This document shows positions 16,987 through 24,800 of a DNA stretch of 64,000 nt, in pieces. The stretch spans positions 1-64,000 of the forward strand of contig JAFXQI010000086.1 in NCBI GenBank assembly GCA_017527155.1. Direction: 5' to 3'. A model generated the notes under the pieces. The model saw only the letters and a list, made by a program, of their open reading frames with translations. It did no database searches and had not been told where the DNA came from. Both the position numbers and the translations under genes were made by a program. Source of the DNA: Kiritimatiellia bacterium. Its GTDB lineage: Bacteria > Verrucomicrobiota > Kiritimatiellia > CAIQIC01 > Lenti-01. The first letter of the stretch is position 1. Every line of letters begins with the position of its first letter.

Positions 16987-18558
16987 TTACTTGAGCAGCG
17001 CGTCCGCCGCCGGGAGCAGGAGCCGCTGCATCACGACGTCGGGGAAGAGGCCGATGGCGATGGTGGCCAGGGCCAGCAGGAGCATCGGGAAGGCCATCGC
17101 CAAGGGAACTTCCTTGACCTCCGACAGGTGCTTGCGGGCGGGGCCGAGGAACATGGCCTGGAAGACTTTGACGAAGCTGGCCAGGGTGAGAAGGCTCACC
17201 ACCATCGCGACGATCGCCAGCAGGGGGCTGTAGCGGAAGACGGATTCGTAGAGAACCCACTTGGAGGCGAAGCCGCTCATCGGCGGGATGCCCGCGATGG
17301 CCAGGGCGCCGATGCCGAAGCACAGCATGGTCACCGGCATGGCGCGGCCCAGTCCGCCCATGTCGTCGAGGTTGCGTTTGCCGGTACGCCACACGACCGC
17401 CCCCGCCGCGAGGAACAGCAGGCCGTTGTAGATGGCGTAGTTCATCATGTGGAAGAGGGAGCCGGCGAGGGCGTCGCGGCCGAAGGCCGCCGTCTTTTCG
17501 GCGTCGCCCAGCACGGCCAGGGCGACGGAGGCGCCGAGCAGCATGTAGCCGGTCTGGGAGACGGCGTGGTGGGAAATCAGGCGCTTGACGTCGTGCTGGG
17601 GGATGGCCATCGTGACGCCGACGAACATGGAGAGGGCCGCCAGCACGGCGAGGAAGGCGCCGAGGGAGGTGGTGCTTACGACGGGCGCGCCGAAGAGGGT
17701 GAACGCGACGCGGAAGAGCCCGAAGAGGCTGGCCTGGCTGGAAATGAGCAGGAAGGCGGAGACGGGGTGCGGGGCGCGGGAGTAGGTGTCGGGCGTCCAC
17801 TGGTGCATGGGGACGGTGCCGGCCTTCATGGCCAGCGGCAGGGCCATGAGGCCGAGCGCGGCGTAGTCGGTGGCGGACGGGCCGCCGCCCTGGATGGCCT
17901 GGGAGAGGGCCGCGATGTTGAGCAGGTCGTGGCGGGCGAGGAGGAGGCCGACGCCGACGAGGTAGGAGAGGCCGCCGAGGGAGCTGATGGCGGCGTACTT
18001 GAGGCCGGCTTCGGCGGCAAGCCCGCGGTCGATGCGGCACGCGGCGAGGGCGGCGCCCGCGAGGGACGTGATTTCGAGGAAGACGAAGAAGTTGAAGGCG
18101 TCGCCCGTGGCGACCATCCCGTACACGCCCGCGACGAGCAGCAGGTAGAGGGGCTGGAAGGCGGTGAGCCCGGAGGAGCCTTCCTCGCTCCGCAGCGCGT
18201 AGAGGGCGGCGGCGGTGGAGGTGATGGCGGCGACGAGGAGCATCAGGGCGCCCGCGGCGTCGATGTGGAAGTAGATGCGGATGGGGACGCCCGAGAAGGT
18301 CGTGCACGTTGCTTCGGGGCCGCCGCCGATGCGCGGTCCGGCGCCGAACACGTAGGTGCACGCGCCGTCGGCGAGGGCCTGCCCGGCGACGTTGATCGCC
18401 GCGAACGCGCCCAGCGCCGCCGCCAGGAAGAAGACGATGCCGCGCAGCTGCGGAAAGCGCTCCGCGGGCACCAGCATCACGAGCATCGCGCCCAGCAACG
18501 GCAGGGCCACGGCCAGCGCGGGGGTGTGGAGGGACCAGAAGGCGAGGAGGGTGTTCAT
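16987..18558 (-). CDS. mrpD: Mrp-type Na+/H+ antiporter subunit D (MnhD/MbhH-like)
   Basis: A 523-residue polytopic membrane protein of the NuoL/M/N family, about 14 membrane helices. Conserved charged positions include the Lys in LGLMALPLAMKAGTVPMHQW and the Lys/His region of DVKRLISHHAVSQTGYMLLG. Its place after subunit C defines it as subunit D of an Mrp/Mnh or Mbh antiporter. ATG (18558) overlaps the stop of mrpC by ATGA. It is the last gene of the eight-gene unit and runs convergently into the four-helix-bundle gene. It is the only NuoL/M/N-type channel subunit encoded in the cluster. Confidence 0.92.
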   Translation of the reverse strand: MNTLLAFWSLHTPALAVALPLLGAMLVMLVPAERFPQLRGIVFFLAAALGAFAAINVAGQALADGACTYVFGAGPRIGGGPEATCTTFSGVPIRIYFHIDAAGALMLLVAAITSTAAALYALRSEEGSSGLTAFQPLYLLLVAGVYGMVATGDAFNFFVFLEITSLAGAALAACRIDRGLAAEAGLKYAAISSLGGLSYLVGVGLLLARHDLLNIAALSQAIQGGGPSATDYAALGLMALPLAMKAGTVPMHQWTPDTYSRAPHPVSAFLLISSQASLFGLFRVAFTLFGAPVVSTTSLGAFLAVLAALSMFVGVTMAIPQHDVKRLISHHAVSQTGYMLLGASVALAVLGDAEKTAAFGRDALAGSLFHMMNYAIYNGLLFLAAGAVVWRTGKRNLDDMGGLGRAMPVTMLCFGIGALAIAGIPPMSGFASKWVLYESVFRYSPLLAIVAMVVSLLTLASFVKVFQAMFLGPARKHLSEVKEVPLAMAFPMLLLALATIAIGLFPDVVMQRLLLPAADALLK

Positions 18559-18920
18559 TCGCGGAGCCTCCGGACGTCGCGCACGTCGGTCGTGCCGTAG
18601 TGGCGGTGGATGACGATCACCAGCGAGAGCATCATGGCGGTGGTGGCCAGCCCGATGACGATGGCGGTCAGCGTGAGCGCCTGCACGGTGGGCAGGACCA
18701 TGTAGACGTGTTCGCCGCCGTCGCGGAGGCCGGTGTAGATGGGGGCGACGGCGTCGTGGCGGTAGCCGAGGGCGACCAGGAAGAGGTTCACCGCCGACTC
18801 GACGAGCGACATGCCCATCAGGACATGGATGAGGTTCCGCCGCCACAGCACCACGGCCAGGCCGGCGATGGCGACCGTCACGGCGATCACGAAGGGGAGA
18901 TGGGTGAGGATCGCGTTCAT
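18555..18920 (-). CDS. mrpC: Mrp-type Na+/H+ antiporter subunit C (MnhC/NuoK-like)
   Basis: A 121-residue protein with three membrane helices and the NuoK-type signature RNLIHVLMGMSLVESAVNLFLVALGY, ending in a helix rich in Thr/Ala (LTAIVIGLATTAMMLSLVI). It is the expected length. It overlaps mrpB upstream by ATGA (18917-18920) and mrpD downstream. Confidence 0.92.
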   Translation of the reverse strand: MNAILTHLPFVIAVTVAIAGLAVVLWRRNLIHVLMGMSLVESAVNLFLVALGYRHDAVAPIYTGLRDGGEHVYMVLPTVQALTLTAIVIGLATTAMMLSLVIVIHRHYGTTDVRDVRRLRE

Positions 18921-19414
18921 TCGGCGCCCTCCCCTTCTTCGTCCTCGCGGTCTTCGCCGCGCTCGGCGGCCTTCATGGCGCGGATCATGGTGACCAGGAT
19001 GACGGAGATGCCGCCGAAGACTTCGACGCCGACCGCCAGGTTCATCAGCGGCAGCAGCCCGCCGCTGTTGAACGACCCGCTCTCGCCGGGCGCGCCGAAC
19101 CAGCCGCCCGCGTTGGCCCAGATGTTGCGGAAGAACGCCCCGTGTCCGGAGAGGATCCCCGCGAACGCCAGGCCGATGAACAGCAGCAGCCCGAACGCTT
19201 CGATGGCCTTGTAGTGGTGGTACTTGATTTCGCGTTCGCCCTCGTCGAACATGCCCGCGACCATCATCAGCGCCGCGCCGGTCGCCATGACCGCGCCGCC
19301 CTGGAAGCCGCCGCCGGGCGTCAGGTGCCCGTGCAGCACGACGTACAGCCCGAAGACCAGGCAGAACGGATAAACCACGGCCGCGATGTGGCCGACGATC
19401 CTACTCTTCCGCAT
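18917..19414 (-). CDS. mrpB: Mrp-type antiporter subunit B (MnhB/MbhF-like)
   Basis: A 165-residue MnhB protein. Family motifs are the first helix ending in YVVLHGHLTPGGGFQGGAV and further helices VMATGAALMMVAG and GLLLFIGLAFAGIL. The highly conserved GGGFQGG is intact. The acidic/Glu-rich C-terminus (EDREDEEGEGAE) is a local addition. It begins 14 bases before the end of the MbhE-like gene. Confidence 0.9.
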   Translation of the reverse strand: MRKSRIVGHIAAVVYPFCLVFGLYVVLHGHLTPGGGFQGGAVMATGAALMMVAGMFDEGEREIKYHHYKAIEAFGLLLFIGLAFAGILSGHGAFFRNIWANAGGWFGAPGESGSFNSGGLLPLMNLAVGVEVFGGISVILVTMIRAMKAAERGEDREDEEGEGAE

Positions 19415-19712
19415 CGCGCGCCTCCCGTTTTTCCTTCGCGTTGAGCTTCCGCAGCACCAGCCCCACGCCCAGCACCGCCGTGAACAGCACCGACGCCTCG
19501 CCCAGCGTGTCGAATCCGCGGTAGTCGAAGACGATCGACGTCACCACGTTGGACGCGCCCGTCTCCGCGCGCGCCGCCGCGATGTAGTGCTCGTCCATCG
19601 CCGGGGGGAGCGGCGTGCCCGCCAGCGGGTTGCCGAACGGTATCGCCAGCGCGCACCGCCACAGCGCCGCCGCCAGCACCGCCAGGACCAGGAACTTGAA
19701 AAGGTGTTTCAC
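19401..19712 (-). CDS. MbhE/MrpA C-terminal-like subunit
   Basis: A 103-residue membrane protein with an N-terminal helix and the marker SNVVTSIVFDYRGFDTLGEASVLFTAV. In large Mrp antiporters this marker sits at the very end of MrpA or the start of MnhB, and in archaeal Mbh complexes it is a separate subunit (MbhE). Together with the preceding gene it replaces the C-terminal part of MrpA. It overlaps both neighbours by 4-14 bases. Confidence 0.82.
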   Translation of the reverse strand: MKHLFKFLVLAVLAAALWRCALAIPFGNPLAGTPLPPAMDEHYIAAARAETGASNVVTSIVFDYRGFDTLGEASVLFTAVLGVGLVLRKLNAKEKREARDAEE

Positions 19713-20236
19713 GGGGCCTCCTTTTCCGGGGGAATGGGGGTCGGGGGGGGCGGGGCCGGGGAAGCCGGAATCTCCGGGACTTCCGGGACCACCGGGACAT
19801 CCGGGACGTCGGGAGCCGGGGACTCAGGCTTTTGGGGTTGCGGGGGTTCCACCGCCGCGTCCGCTTCCGGGGGGGCGGCATCTTGCCGCGCCTCTTCGGC
19901 GGGCGGGTCGGCGGAAGCGGGCGAAGCTGCCGGGATTTCGGGTTTCGGGGATTCCGGCACTTGGGGTGCGGCGGGGGCCGCCTTCTTCTTACCCTTGGCC
20001 GTCACCGCGCGGATGGCGACCATGAAAATCGCCGTCGTGAGGCCCGCGCCGATGCCGGCTTCCGCGATCGCCACGTCGGGCGCCTGCAGGATGTAGAACT
20101 CCAGCGCCAGCAGCAGGCTGAACCCCGCCAGCGAGACCGCCGACGCCATCAGGTTCCGCAGGAACAGCACCGACACCGCCATCGCCACCATCCCCAGCCC
20201 CAGCGCAATCTGCAATGCCACCACGCTCGCGTTCAT
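19709..20236 (-). CDS. MbhD-like (DUF4040) antiporter subunit with Pro-rich tail
   Basis: The first about 85 residues are the three-helix DUF4040/MbhD domain (IALGLGMVAMAVSVLFL..., EFYILQAPDVAIAEAGIGAGLTTAI), which equals the MrpA C-terminal segment. The remaining about 90 residues are low-complexity Pro/Ala/Glu-rich (PESPKPEIP, PPEADAAVEPP, PEVPEIPASPAP) and unusual for the family. Overlap ATGA with mrpG upstream and with the MbhE-like gene downstream shows coupling. Confidence 0.85.
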   Translation of the reverse strand: MNASVVALQIALGLGMVAMAVSVLFLRNLMASAVSLAGFSLLLALEFYILQAPDVAIAEAGIGAGLTTAIFMVAIRAVTAKGKKKAAPAAPQVPESPKPEIPAASPASADPPAEEARQDAAPPEADAAVEPPQPQKPESPAPDVPDVPVVPEVPEIPASPAPPPPTPIPPEKEAP

Positions 20237-20637
20237 GCCTCGCCCTCCTTCTTCCCCGCCTCCGGCCGGGCCTTCGCCTTGTCCGCGGCAAGCGCGTCGC
20301 ACACCGCGCGCGCCGGCCGTATCCCCAGATGCCAGACGGCGCGGGCGATCGCGTGCCCGCCCGTCGCGTTCGTCACCGCCAGCACCACCACGGCCACGAC
20401 CGTGTGGATGGCCTGCTGGAGGAGCGCCCCGTCGAAGTCCGCGCCGACCCACTGCCGGAGCAGCCACAACAGGACGGCCAGCGACGTGAAGACCGAGCCG
20501 AAGGTCGTCGCCTTCGTGTCCGCGTGCAACCGCGTGTACACGTCGGGGAACCGCAGGATGCCGAAGACGCCCAGCGTGTTGAACGCCAGCCCCACGAAGA
20601 GGGCCGCGGCCATGAGGATGTCCAGAACCGTATCCAT
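20233..20637 (-). CDS. mrpG: Mrp-type antiporter subunit G (MnhG)
   Basis: A 134-residue protein with three membrane helices and the MnhG signature NTLGVFGILRFPDVYTRLHADTKATTFG. The hydrophilic C-terminal tail (ALAADKAKARPEAGKKEGEA) is somewhat longer than usual. It starts 6 bases after the stop of mrpF. Confidence 0.92.
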   Translation of the reverse strand: MDTVLDILMAAALFVGLAFNTLGVFGILRFPDVYTRLHADTKATTFGSVFTSLAVLLWLLRQWVGADFDGALLQQAIHTVVAVVVLAVTNATGGHAIARAVWHLGIRPARAVCDALAADKAKARPEAGKKEGEA

Positions 20638-20643
20638 CGCCGC

Positions 20644-20901
20644 CTAGTCCTTCCTCATCACGCGCGCGATGTAGAGCGTGCCAACATAAGAAAGCAGCGC
20701 GTAGATGATCGCCACGTCCACCATCCACGTCCCGTGCAGCAGCACCGCGCCGAGCAGCATCGAGGCGACGACCAGCGTGTTGATCGCGTCGAGCGCGACC
20801 ACCCGGTCGGCGAGCGTCGGCCCGCGCAGCAGCCGCCACGACACCACCGCCATCAACCCCGCCATCCAGGCCCCCGCGAAAGTGAACAGCCGCAAGATCA
20901 T
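20644..20901 (-). CDS. mrpF: Mrp-type antiporter subunit F (MnhF)
   Basis: An 85-residue, three-helix protein with the MnhF core RGPTLADRVVALDAINTLVVA and a final helix DVAIIYALLSYVGTLYIARVM. ATG (20901) overlaps the end of mrpE by ATGA. The longer open frame upstream is a shadow of mrpE. Confidence 0.92.
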   Translation of the reverse strand: MILRLFTFAGAWMAGLMAVVSWRLLRGPTLADRVVALDAINTLVVASMLLGAVLLHGTWMVDVAIIYALLSYVGTLYIARVMRKD

Positions 20902-21434
20902 TCCACGATCCCCTTCACCGATTTCGGGCAATCCAGCCCGAACAACTCCCGCACCGGCACCTCGTCCCGGTTTTCCATGCCCTCCGGCACGTTGAGCATG
21001 TGGACGTAGAGCACGCCGTTGGGGGCGTCCTCTTCGACCGTCAGCGTGCCCGGGGTGAGCGTGATCGAGTTCGCGAGCATCACGATGCCCGCGCCCGGAC
21101 CGAACTCCGTCTTCACCTTCACGATGCCCGGACGGATCCGGCCGGTGATCACGCGTCCGGCCACGTCGAAATTCGCCTTGGTGAGCTCCACGAAGAACTT
21201 CCCGCAGGCGTACGCGAGGACCTTGATCCACCGCCACGGCGAGAGCGCCCTGCCGGGCACCTGCGCGCCGAACCAGCGCGAAGAGAGCGCCGCGACGGCG
21301 GTCGCCACGACGGCGCCGATCCAGATTTCGGGCGCCTCCCAAAGCCCGAGCACGCCGCCGCTCCCCGCGGCCAGCGCCAGATACCCCAGAAACGCGAAAA
21401 CCCAAGTTGTAAGGAATGCCACCATGCCGCCCAT
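20898..21434 (-). CDS. mrpE: Mrp-type antiporter subunit E (MnhE)
   Basis: A 178-residue protein with two N-terminal membrane helices and a cytosolic domain carrying the MnhE signatures LANSITLTPGTLTVEEDAPNGV and YVHMLNVPEG. ATGs exist at 21434 and 21425; I use 21434, which lies closer to the GGAAGGA site. It is the first gene of the unit mrpE-F-G, MbhD-like, MbhE-like, mrpB-C-D, the same order as archaeal MbhA-H. A hisF terminator hairpin precedes it. Confidence 0.9.
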   Translation of the reverse strand: MGGMVAFLTTWVFAFLGYLALAAGSGGVLGLWEAPEIWIGAVVATAVAALSSRWFGAQVPGRALSPWRWIKVLAYACGKFFVELTKANFDVAGRVITGRIRPGIVKVKTEFGPGAGIVMLANSITLTPGTLTVEEDAPNGVLYVHMLNVPEGMENRDEVPVRELFGLDCPKSVKGIVE

Positions 21435-21459
21435 CCTATCCTTCCCCGCCCCTCCCGTC

Positions 21460-21494
21460 AAGAAAGGCGCGCGCGGCAGAAAGCCGCGTGCGCC
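21460..21494 (-). terminator. Intrinsic terminator after hisF
   Basis: GGCGCGCGCGGC (21466-21477), 5-base loop, GCCGCGTGCGCC (21483-21494): a 12-bp stem with one mismatch. On the minus strand it is followed by CTTTCTT. It lies 43 bases after the hisF stop and would separate hisF from the Mrp unit. Confidence 0.65.
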
Positions 21495-21536
21495 GCAGAC
21501 CGTTCCCCCTCCCGGACCGGTGAATCCGTAGTCCGC

Positions 21537-22316
21537 CTATCCCCGCACGCGGATGCCCTGGCTGCCCAGGTAATCCTTCACCTGGCGCACCGTGAACGTC
21601 CCGAAGTGGAACACGCTCGCGGCCAGCAGCGTGTCCGCGTGCCCCTCCAGGACGGCCGCGCGGAAATGCTCCAGCGTGCCCGCGCCGCCGGAGGCCACGA
21701 CCGACTTGCCCGTCGCGTCCGCCAGCATCCGGATCAGCTCCACGTCGTAGCCGCTGCGCGTCCCGTCCCCGGCCTTGCTCGTCGGCAGGATCGTGCCCGC
21801 GCCGATGCCGGCCATCCGCTTCGCGAACTCCACCGCGTCGCCGCCCGTCGCCGTGCGCCCGCCGTCCACGTAGACCTCGCGGCCCGACGGCAGCGCCGGA
21901 TTCGCGTCCACGTCGATCGCCACCGTGATCTTCTCCCCGCCGTGCGCCTTGACGGCCGCTTCCACGAACGCCGGGTCGCGCCAGGCCGCCGTCGAGATGC
22001 TCACCTTCGCCGCCCCCGCCGCGAACGCCGCGTCGATGTCGGCCATCGACTTGATGCCGCCGCCGACCGTCACCGGGATCCGGACCGCCGCCGTCACCCG
22101 CGCGAGCACGTCGAACAGCGTGCGCCGCCCTTCGACCGTGGCCGTGATGTCGAGGAACCCGAGTTCGTCGGCGCCGGACGCCTCGTAGGCGGCCGCGCAG
22201 GCCACCGGGTCGCCGGCATCGACGATGTCCACGAAGTGGACGCCCTTGACGACCCGCCCCCCGCGGATGTCGAGGCACGGCATGATGTTGACGATGGACG
22301 GAATGGAGCTGGCCAT
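21537..22316 (-). CDS. hisF: Imidazole glycerol phosphate synthase cyclase subunit HisF
   Basis: Histidine-biosynthesis (beta/alpha)8 barrel of 259 residues. The catalytic pair is D16 (MPCLDIRGGRVVKGV) and D135 (AIDVDAN); the phosphate-binding loops VTVGGGIKS and VVASGGAGT are intact. The start at 22316 has AAAGGA 9 bases upstream. Other his genes, including hisH, are not in this window, so the gene is either isolated or at a distance from the others. Confidence 0.95.
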   Translation of the reverse strand: MASSIPSIVNIMPCLDIRGGRVVKGVHFVDIVDAGDPVACAAAYEASGADELGFLDITATVEGRRTLFDVLARVTAAVRIPVTVGGGIKSMADIDAAFAAGAAKVSISTAAWRDPAFVEAAVKAHGGEKITVAIDVDANPALPSGREVYVDGGRTATGGDAVEFAKRMAGIGAGTILPTSKAGDGTRSGYDVELIRMLADATGKSVVASGGAGTLEHFRAAVLEGHADTLLAASVFHFGTFTVRQVKDYLGSQGIRVRG

Positions 22317-22529
22317 AAAAGAAATCCTTTCGTTGAGATTCCCCCGCAGGATACCGCATCCGCCGCAAAACTCCACTCCGTTTTTCGCCCGACCCGACAA
22401 CCCGACAACCGTCCGTTGGGTGCCGGCGGTCCGCCCTTGCATCGACGCGGGGGGCTTTGCTAGAGTCCGGGAAGCGTCTTCCCCGAAGGCCGCGCCCGCG
22501 GCCGGGGGGACGGGAAACAAGGAGGCTCG

Positions 22530-22997
22530 ATGAACAAGATGCTCAAAGTCGCGGCGCTCTTGTCGGTGGCGTTGGCCGCCGGGTGCGCCCATGTGGACAT
22601 ATCGTCCCCGAAAAGCCTTTCGGGGCTGGATGTGATCGGCTCGCCGACCCAGGCGGACCGCCAGGTCGTCGTGAGGAATTCCGGCATACACGTGCTCTGG
22701 TGGTTCCCGCTCGCCTCCGGTGACATGCGCTGGGACGAGGAAAAGCAGGACATCAAGGGCGGACTCGATTTCTTCGCCGACCACTGCAACTCCGATGTCT
22801 GCATGGAAGTCCTGGAAGGCATCGCCAAGCGCGAGAACTGCGACCTGGTGGGCGTGTACTTCACGGACATGACGAAATCCGGCTTCGACGTCACCACCAT
22901 GTCCGGCCTCTTCGCGTGGGTCGGCGGGTTGTACGAAGTCCAGGCGTGCGGCATCCTGCGTCCGCGCGGCGCCGCGCCGGCAAAGGAGGCAAAGTGA
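22530..22997 (+). CDS. Putative lipoprotein, TRL-like, first of a pair
   Basis: A 155-residue protein with a signal peptide ending in the lipobox LAAGC (Cys about residue 19). The body has one Trp-rich segment VLWWFPLASGD and a FFADHCN motif. It starts after a strong AAGGAGG site. Its stop shares a base with the start of the next gene (TGATG). The two are distant paralogs: both carry N-x-x-x-x-L-x-x-x-P-L-x-[ST]-G and later F-[AS]-D-x-C. No function is known; similar small lipoproteins occur next to each other in other genomes. The gene is divergent from hisF. Confidence 0.7.
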   Translation: MNKMLKVAALLSVALAAGCAHVDISSPKSLSGLDVIGSPTQADRQVVVRNSGIHVLWWFPLASGDMRWDEEKQDIKGGLDFFADHCNSDVCMEVLEGIAKRENCDLVGVYFTDMTKSGFDVTTMSGLFAWVGGLYEVQACGILRPRGAAPAKEAK

Positions 22998-23419
22998 TGA
23001 AAACGAAACTGATCGCCATGCTGCTGGCCCCGTTCCTGTTCGCCGGGTGCGCCTCCATGAGCACCCTTTCCGAGAACAAGGCGGCGTCGGGCGTCCGGGT
23101 CGAAGACAACGCAAAGGCCCTGGCCTCCTACTACGTCGTCAACCACTCCTACAAGCTCTTCGGCTGCGTGCCCCTTTCCACCGGCGTGACGTGGAAGGGC
23201 GGGGATGACTACAACGGGTTCAACACCGAGTACTTCTCCGACCGGTGCACGGTCGACGAGAACCTCGCCTCGGTGAAGGCCGCCGCGAAAGCATGCAAAT
23301 CCGACCGCATCGCCAGCCTGATCACGACGGTGGACACCAGCTGGGCCTGGAGCCTCTTCCTCGTGAAACACACCGAGATCAAGACCTCCTGCGTCATCTG
23401 CGCGCCCGACGCCCCCTGA
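22997..23419 (+). CDS. Putative lipoprotein, second of a pair
   Basis: A 140-residue protein with signal peptide and lipobox FAGC (Cys at residue 18). The mature part shares the motif NHSYKLFGCVPLSTG and the EYFSDRC element with its upstream neighbour, consistent with duplication and divergence. A good AAAGGAGG site lies within the end of the first gene, and translation is coupled by TGATG. An intrinsic terminator follows 37 bases after the stop. Function unknown. Confidence 0.7.
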   Translation: MKTKLIAMLLAPFLFAGCASMSTLSENKAASGVRVEDNAKALASYYVVNHSYKLFGCVPLSTGVTWKGGDDYNGFNTEYFSDRCTVDENLASVKAAAKACKSDRIASLITTVDTSWAWSLFLVKHTEIKTSCVICAPDAP

Positions 23420-23455
23420 CCTGCCGCAAGCGTCTCTCCCGCCCAAGGGAAACGG

Positions 23456-23488
23456 AACCCCGGTCGCCTCCCGACCGGGGTTTTCTTT
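23456..23488 (+). terminator. Intrinsic terminator after the lipoprotein pair
   Basis: CCCCGGTCG (23458-23466) pairs with CGACCGGGG (23472-23480) across a 5-base loop, followed by TTTTCTTT: a canonical Rho-independent terminator. Confidence 0.92.
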
Positions 23489-23570
23489 GACGTGGCAAGG
23501 GAACGGGGCACCTTGACGAACCGGCACCGGTTTTTCTTCGGCAGCCCATCCGTTGACCCAACCACCTGGC

Positions 23571-23629
23571 CGCGCGGAAGCGCGTCCCTCCCATTGCGCT
23601 CTCCATGGGGAGGGATGCGCTTCCGCGCG
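23571..23629. repeat. REP-like palindromic repeat, copy D
   Basis: Two 22-base arms, 23571-23592 and 23608-23629, are exact complements but for one base (core GGAAGCGCG / GCGCTTCC). It is the best hairpin of the family. Confidence 0.8.
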
Positions 23630-23740
23630 TCCGCAACGGAAATGGCACCGGAGCGACGACGCACCCGCCGTCTGCAGGCGATGGCCGAGCAGGCGCCCGC
23701 CCCTCTTCGTTGCCCCGCCCGCCCAGCGGGCGCAGTGACG

Positions 23741-23963
23741 AGAGACGAGTGACGAGAGACGCGTTTGCGGTGCGGCCTCCCGGCCGCCCATGTCGGAGCG
23801 CGGGCGGCCCGCCCGCTTGCTTGTTGACGTTCTGCCCGCGCTCGGTGGGGCAAGCTCTCCGAGCGAGCCGTACCAAGCACCCGTTCGGCTCGCACGGAGT
23901 GCTCGCCCCACCCGGGGGCCCGTGGATGAAGTTCTGCGCACCGCAAACTCGTCACTCGTCTCT
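23741..23963. repeat. 16-bp perfect inverted repeat enclosing 191 bp
   Basis: AGAGACGAGTGACGAG at 23741-23756 and its exact complement at 23948-23963. The left arm is itself part of a small direct repeat (GTGACGAGAGACGA). The inner segment is GC-rich and non-coding. Confidence 0.65.
23794..23815 (+). repeat. Left copy of the 22-bp inverted repeat around the island
   Basis: Starts CGGAGCGCGGGCG and ends CCCGCCCG; its exact reverse complement is at 35203-35224. The two copies bracket the 24.5-34.8 kb gene island. Confidence 0.75.
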
Positions 23964-24377
23964 GGCGCGCCCGCCAGGGCGCGCCAACCGCATCCCGTCA
24001 CTTGTCACTTGTCACTTTTCACTGCGCCCGCTGTCATACGGCGGGCGCCCCCCGGTTATCCCTTGTATGACACCCCGTGCCCCCCGTCCGCGTCCGGACG
24101 CCCGGCGCGGCGAACAAGGAGGACGAAAGACCGAGACAGGACATAGGCTTTCCGCGATGACGCGGGCGGCAGGAGAGGTGCGCGACGAAACGGTGTGACG
24201 CCACGGCACGCGACATTTTCGCGCTTGCCTAGTCCCTCCGTTTCTGCGAAGGTCGGTTCTGCCAAAGCGCTCCGGGGCGCAAACCCCGCCGCGTCGAGGC
24301 GGACAATCGATTTGCATACCCGCAAATCCAATCGTTCCTGAGAAATCTGGTCCATTTCTTCCCCGAACATTGGTTGC

Positions 24378-24399
24378 GAGGTGCGTCCATGCGCACCTC
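24378..24399 (+). promoter_or_regulatory. Upstream hairpin I of the ubiquitin-like operon
   Basis: GAGGTGCG-TCCATG-CGCACCTC, a perfect 8-bp stem with 6-base loop, 121 bases before the first start codon. Confidence 0.5.
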
Positions 24400-24429
24400 T
24401 CTGCTGATTTTCGGAAAGGGCCCGACCAG

Positions 24430-24460
24430 AGCCTCTCAGGAGAACCACAGAGAGGCTTTT
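24430..24460 (+). promoter_or_regulatory. Upstream hairpin II (attenuator-like) of the ubiquitin-like operon
   Basis: AGCCTCTC (24430-24437) pairs with GAGAGGCT (24450-24457) across 12 bases and is followed by TTTGTT. It could end transcription from upstream or act as an attenuator in the operon leader, 60 bases before the first gene. Confidence 0.5.
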
Positions 24461-24519
24461 GTTGACCCGGAAAAGTCTCTCCTGGAGTTGTAGCAACCAG
24501 GGTCGGAGACAAAACTATT

Positions 24520-24789
24520 ATGGCAACCATCACGGTCAATATCCTCGACGCCACGGGAAACAAACGGCAGGAAGTCGAACTGCCCGACAATGCCCCTGTC
24601 AATCGCGTCATTGCCGTCCTCCTGGACAAGATGAATCTTCCAAAGAACGGTCCGGATGGGCAACCCTTGGCCTACAAGTTCCACCACAAACGGACCGGCA
24701 AGCAATTGCAGGACACGCAAACTCTGGCCTCCATCGGTGCCCAAGACGGCGACATCATCCGACTCCAGCCCGAAATCACGGCCGGCTGA
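24520..24789 (+). CDS. Ubiquitin-like protein (YukD/EsaB-type fold) ending in Gly
   Basis: The 89-residue protein has the beta-grasp pattern: strand ITVNILDATG, strand RQEVELPDNAPVNRVIAVLLDKM (strand plus helix), strand AYKFHHKRTGKQL, turn and final strand GDIIRLQPEITAG. The GQPLAYKF...LASIGAQDGDIIRL end is typical of YukD-like ubiquitin relatives. The C-terminus is ...I-T-A-G, a single terminal Gly with nothing after it, so no processing would be needed before activation. It is the first gene of an E1-JAB-RING-E2 cluster and therefore probably the conjugated modifier. Start ATG 24520 with GGAG 11 bases upstream. Confidence 0.88.
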   Translation: MATITVNILDATGNKRQEVELPDNAPVNRVIAVLLDKMNLPKNGPDGQPLAYKFHHKRTGKQLQDTQTLASIGAQDGDIIRLQPEITAG

Positions 24790-24800
24790 AAGGACCTGTC

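Larger units (their letters stand above)
23420..24519. other. 1.1-kb repeat-rich non-coding region at the left edge of the island
   Basis: After the terminator at 23456 the region holds: REP-like copy D (23571-23629), a 16-bp inverted repeat (23741-23756 / 23948-23963), one half of the 22-bp inverted repeat that also lies at 35203, tandem TCACTTGTCAC-like units around 24000, and two leader hairpins (24378, 24430). Many open frames run through it, but none has a family signal, ribosome-binding site or codon pattern of a gene. Confidence 0.65.
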
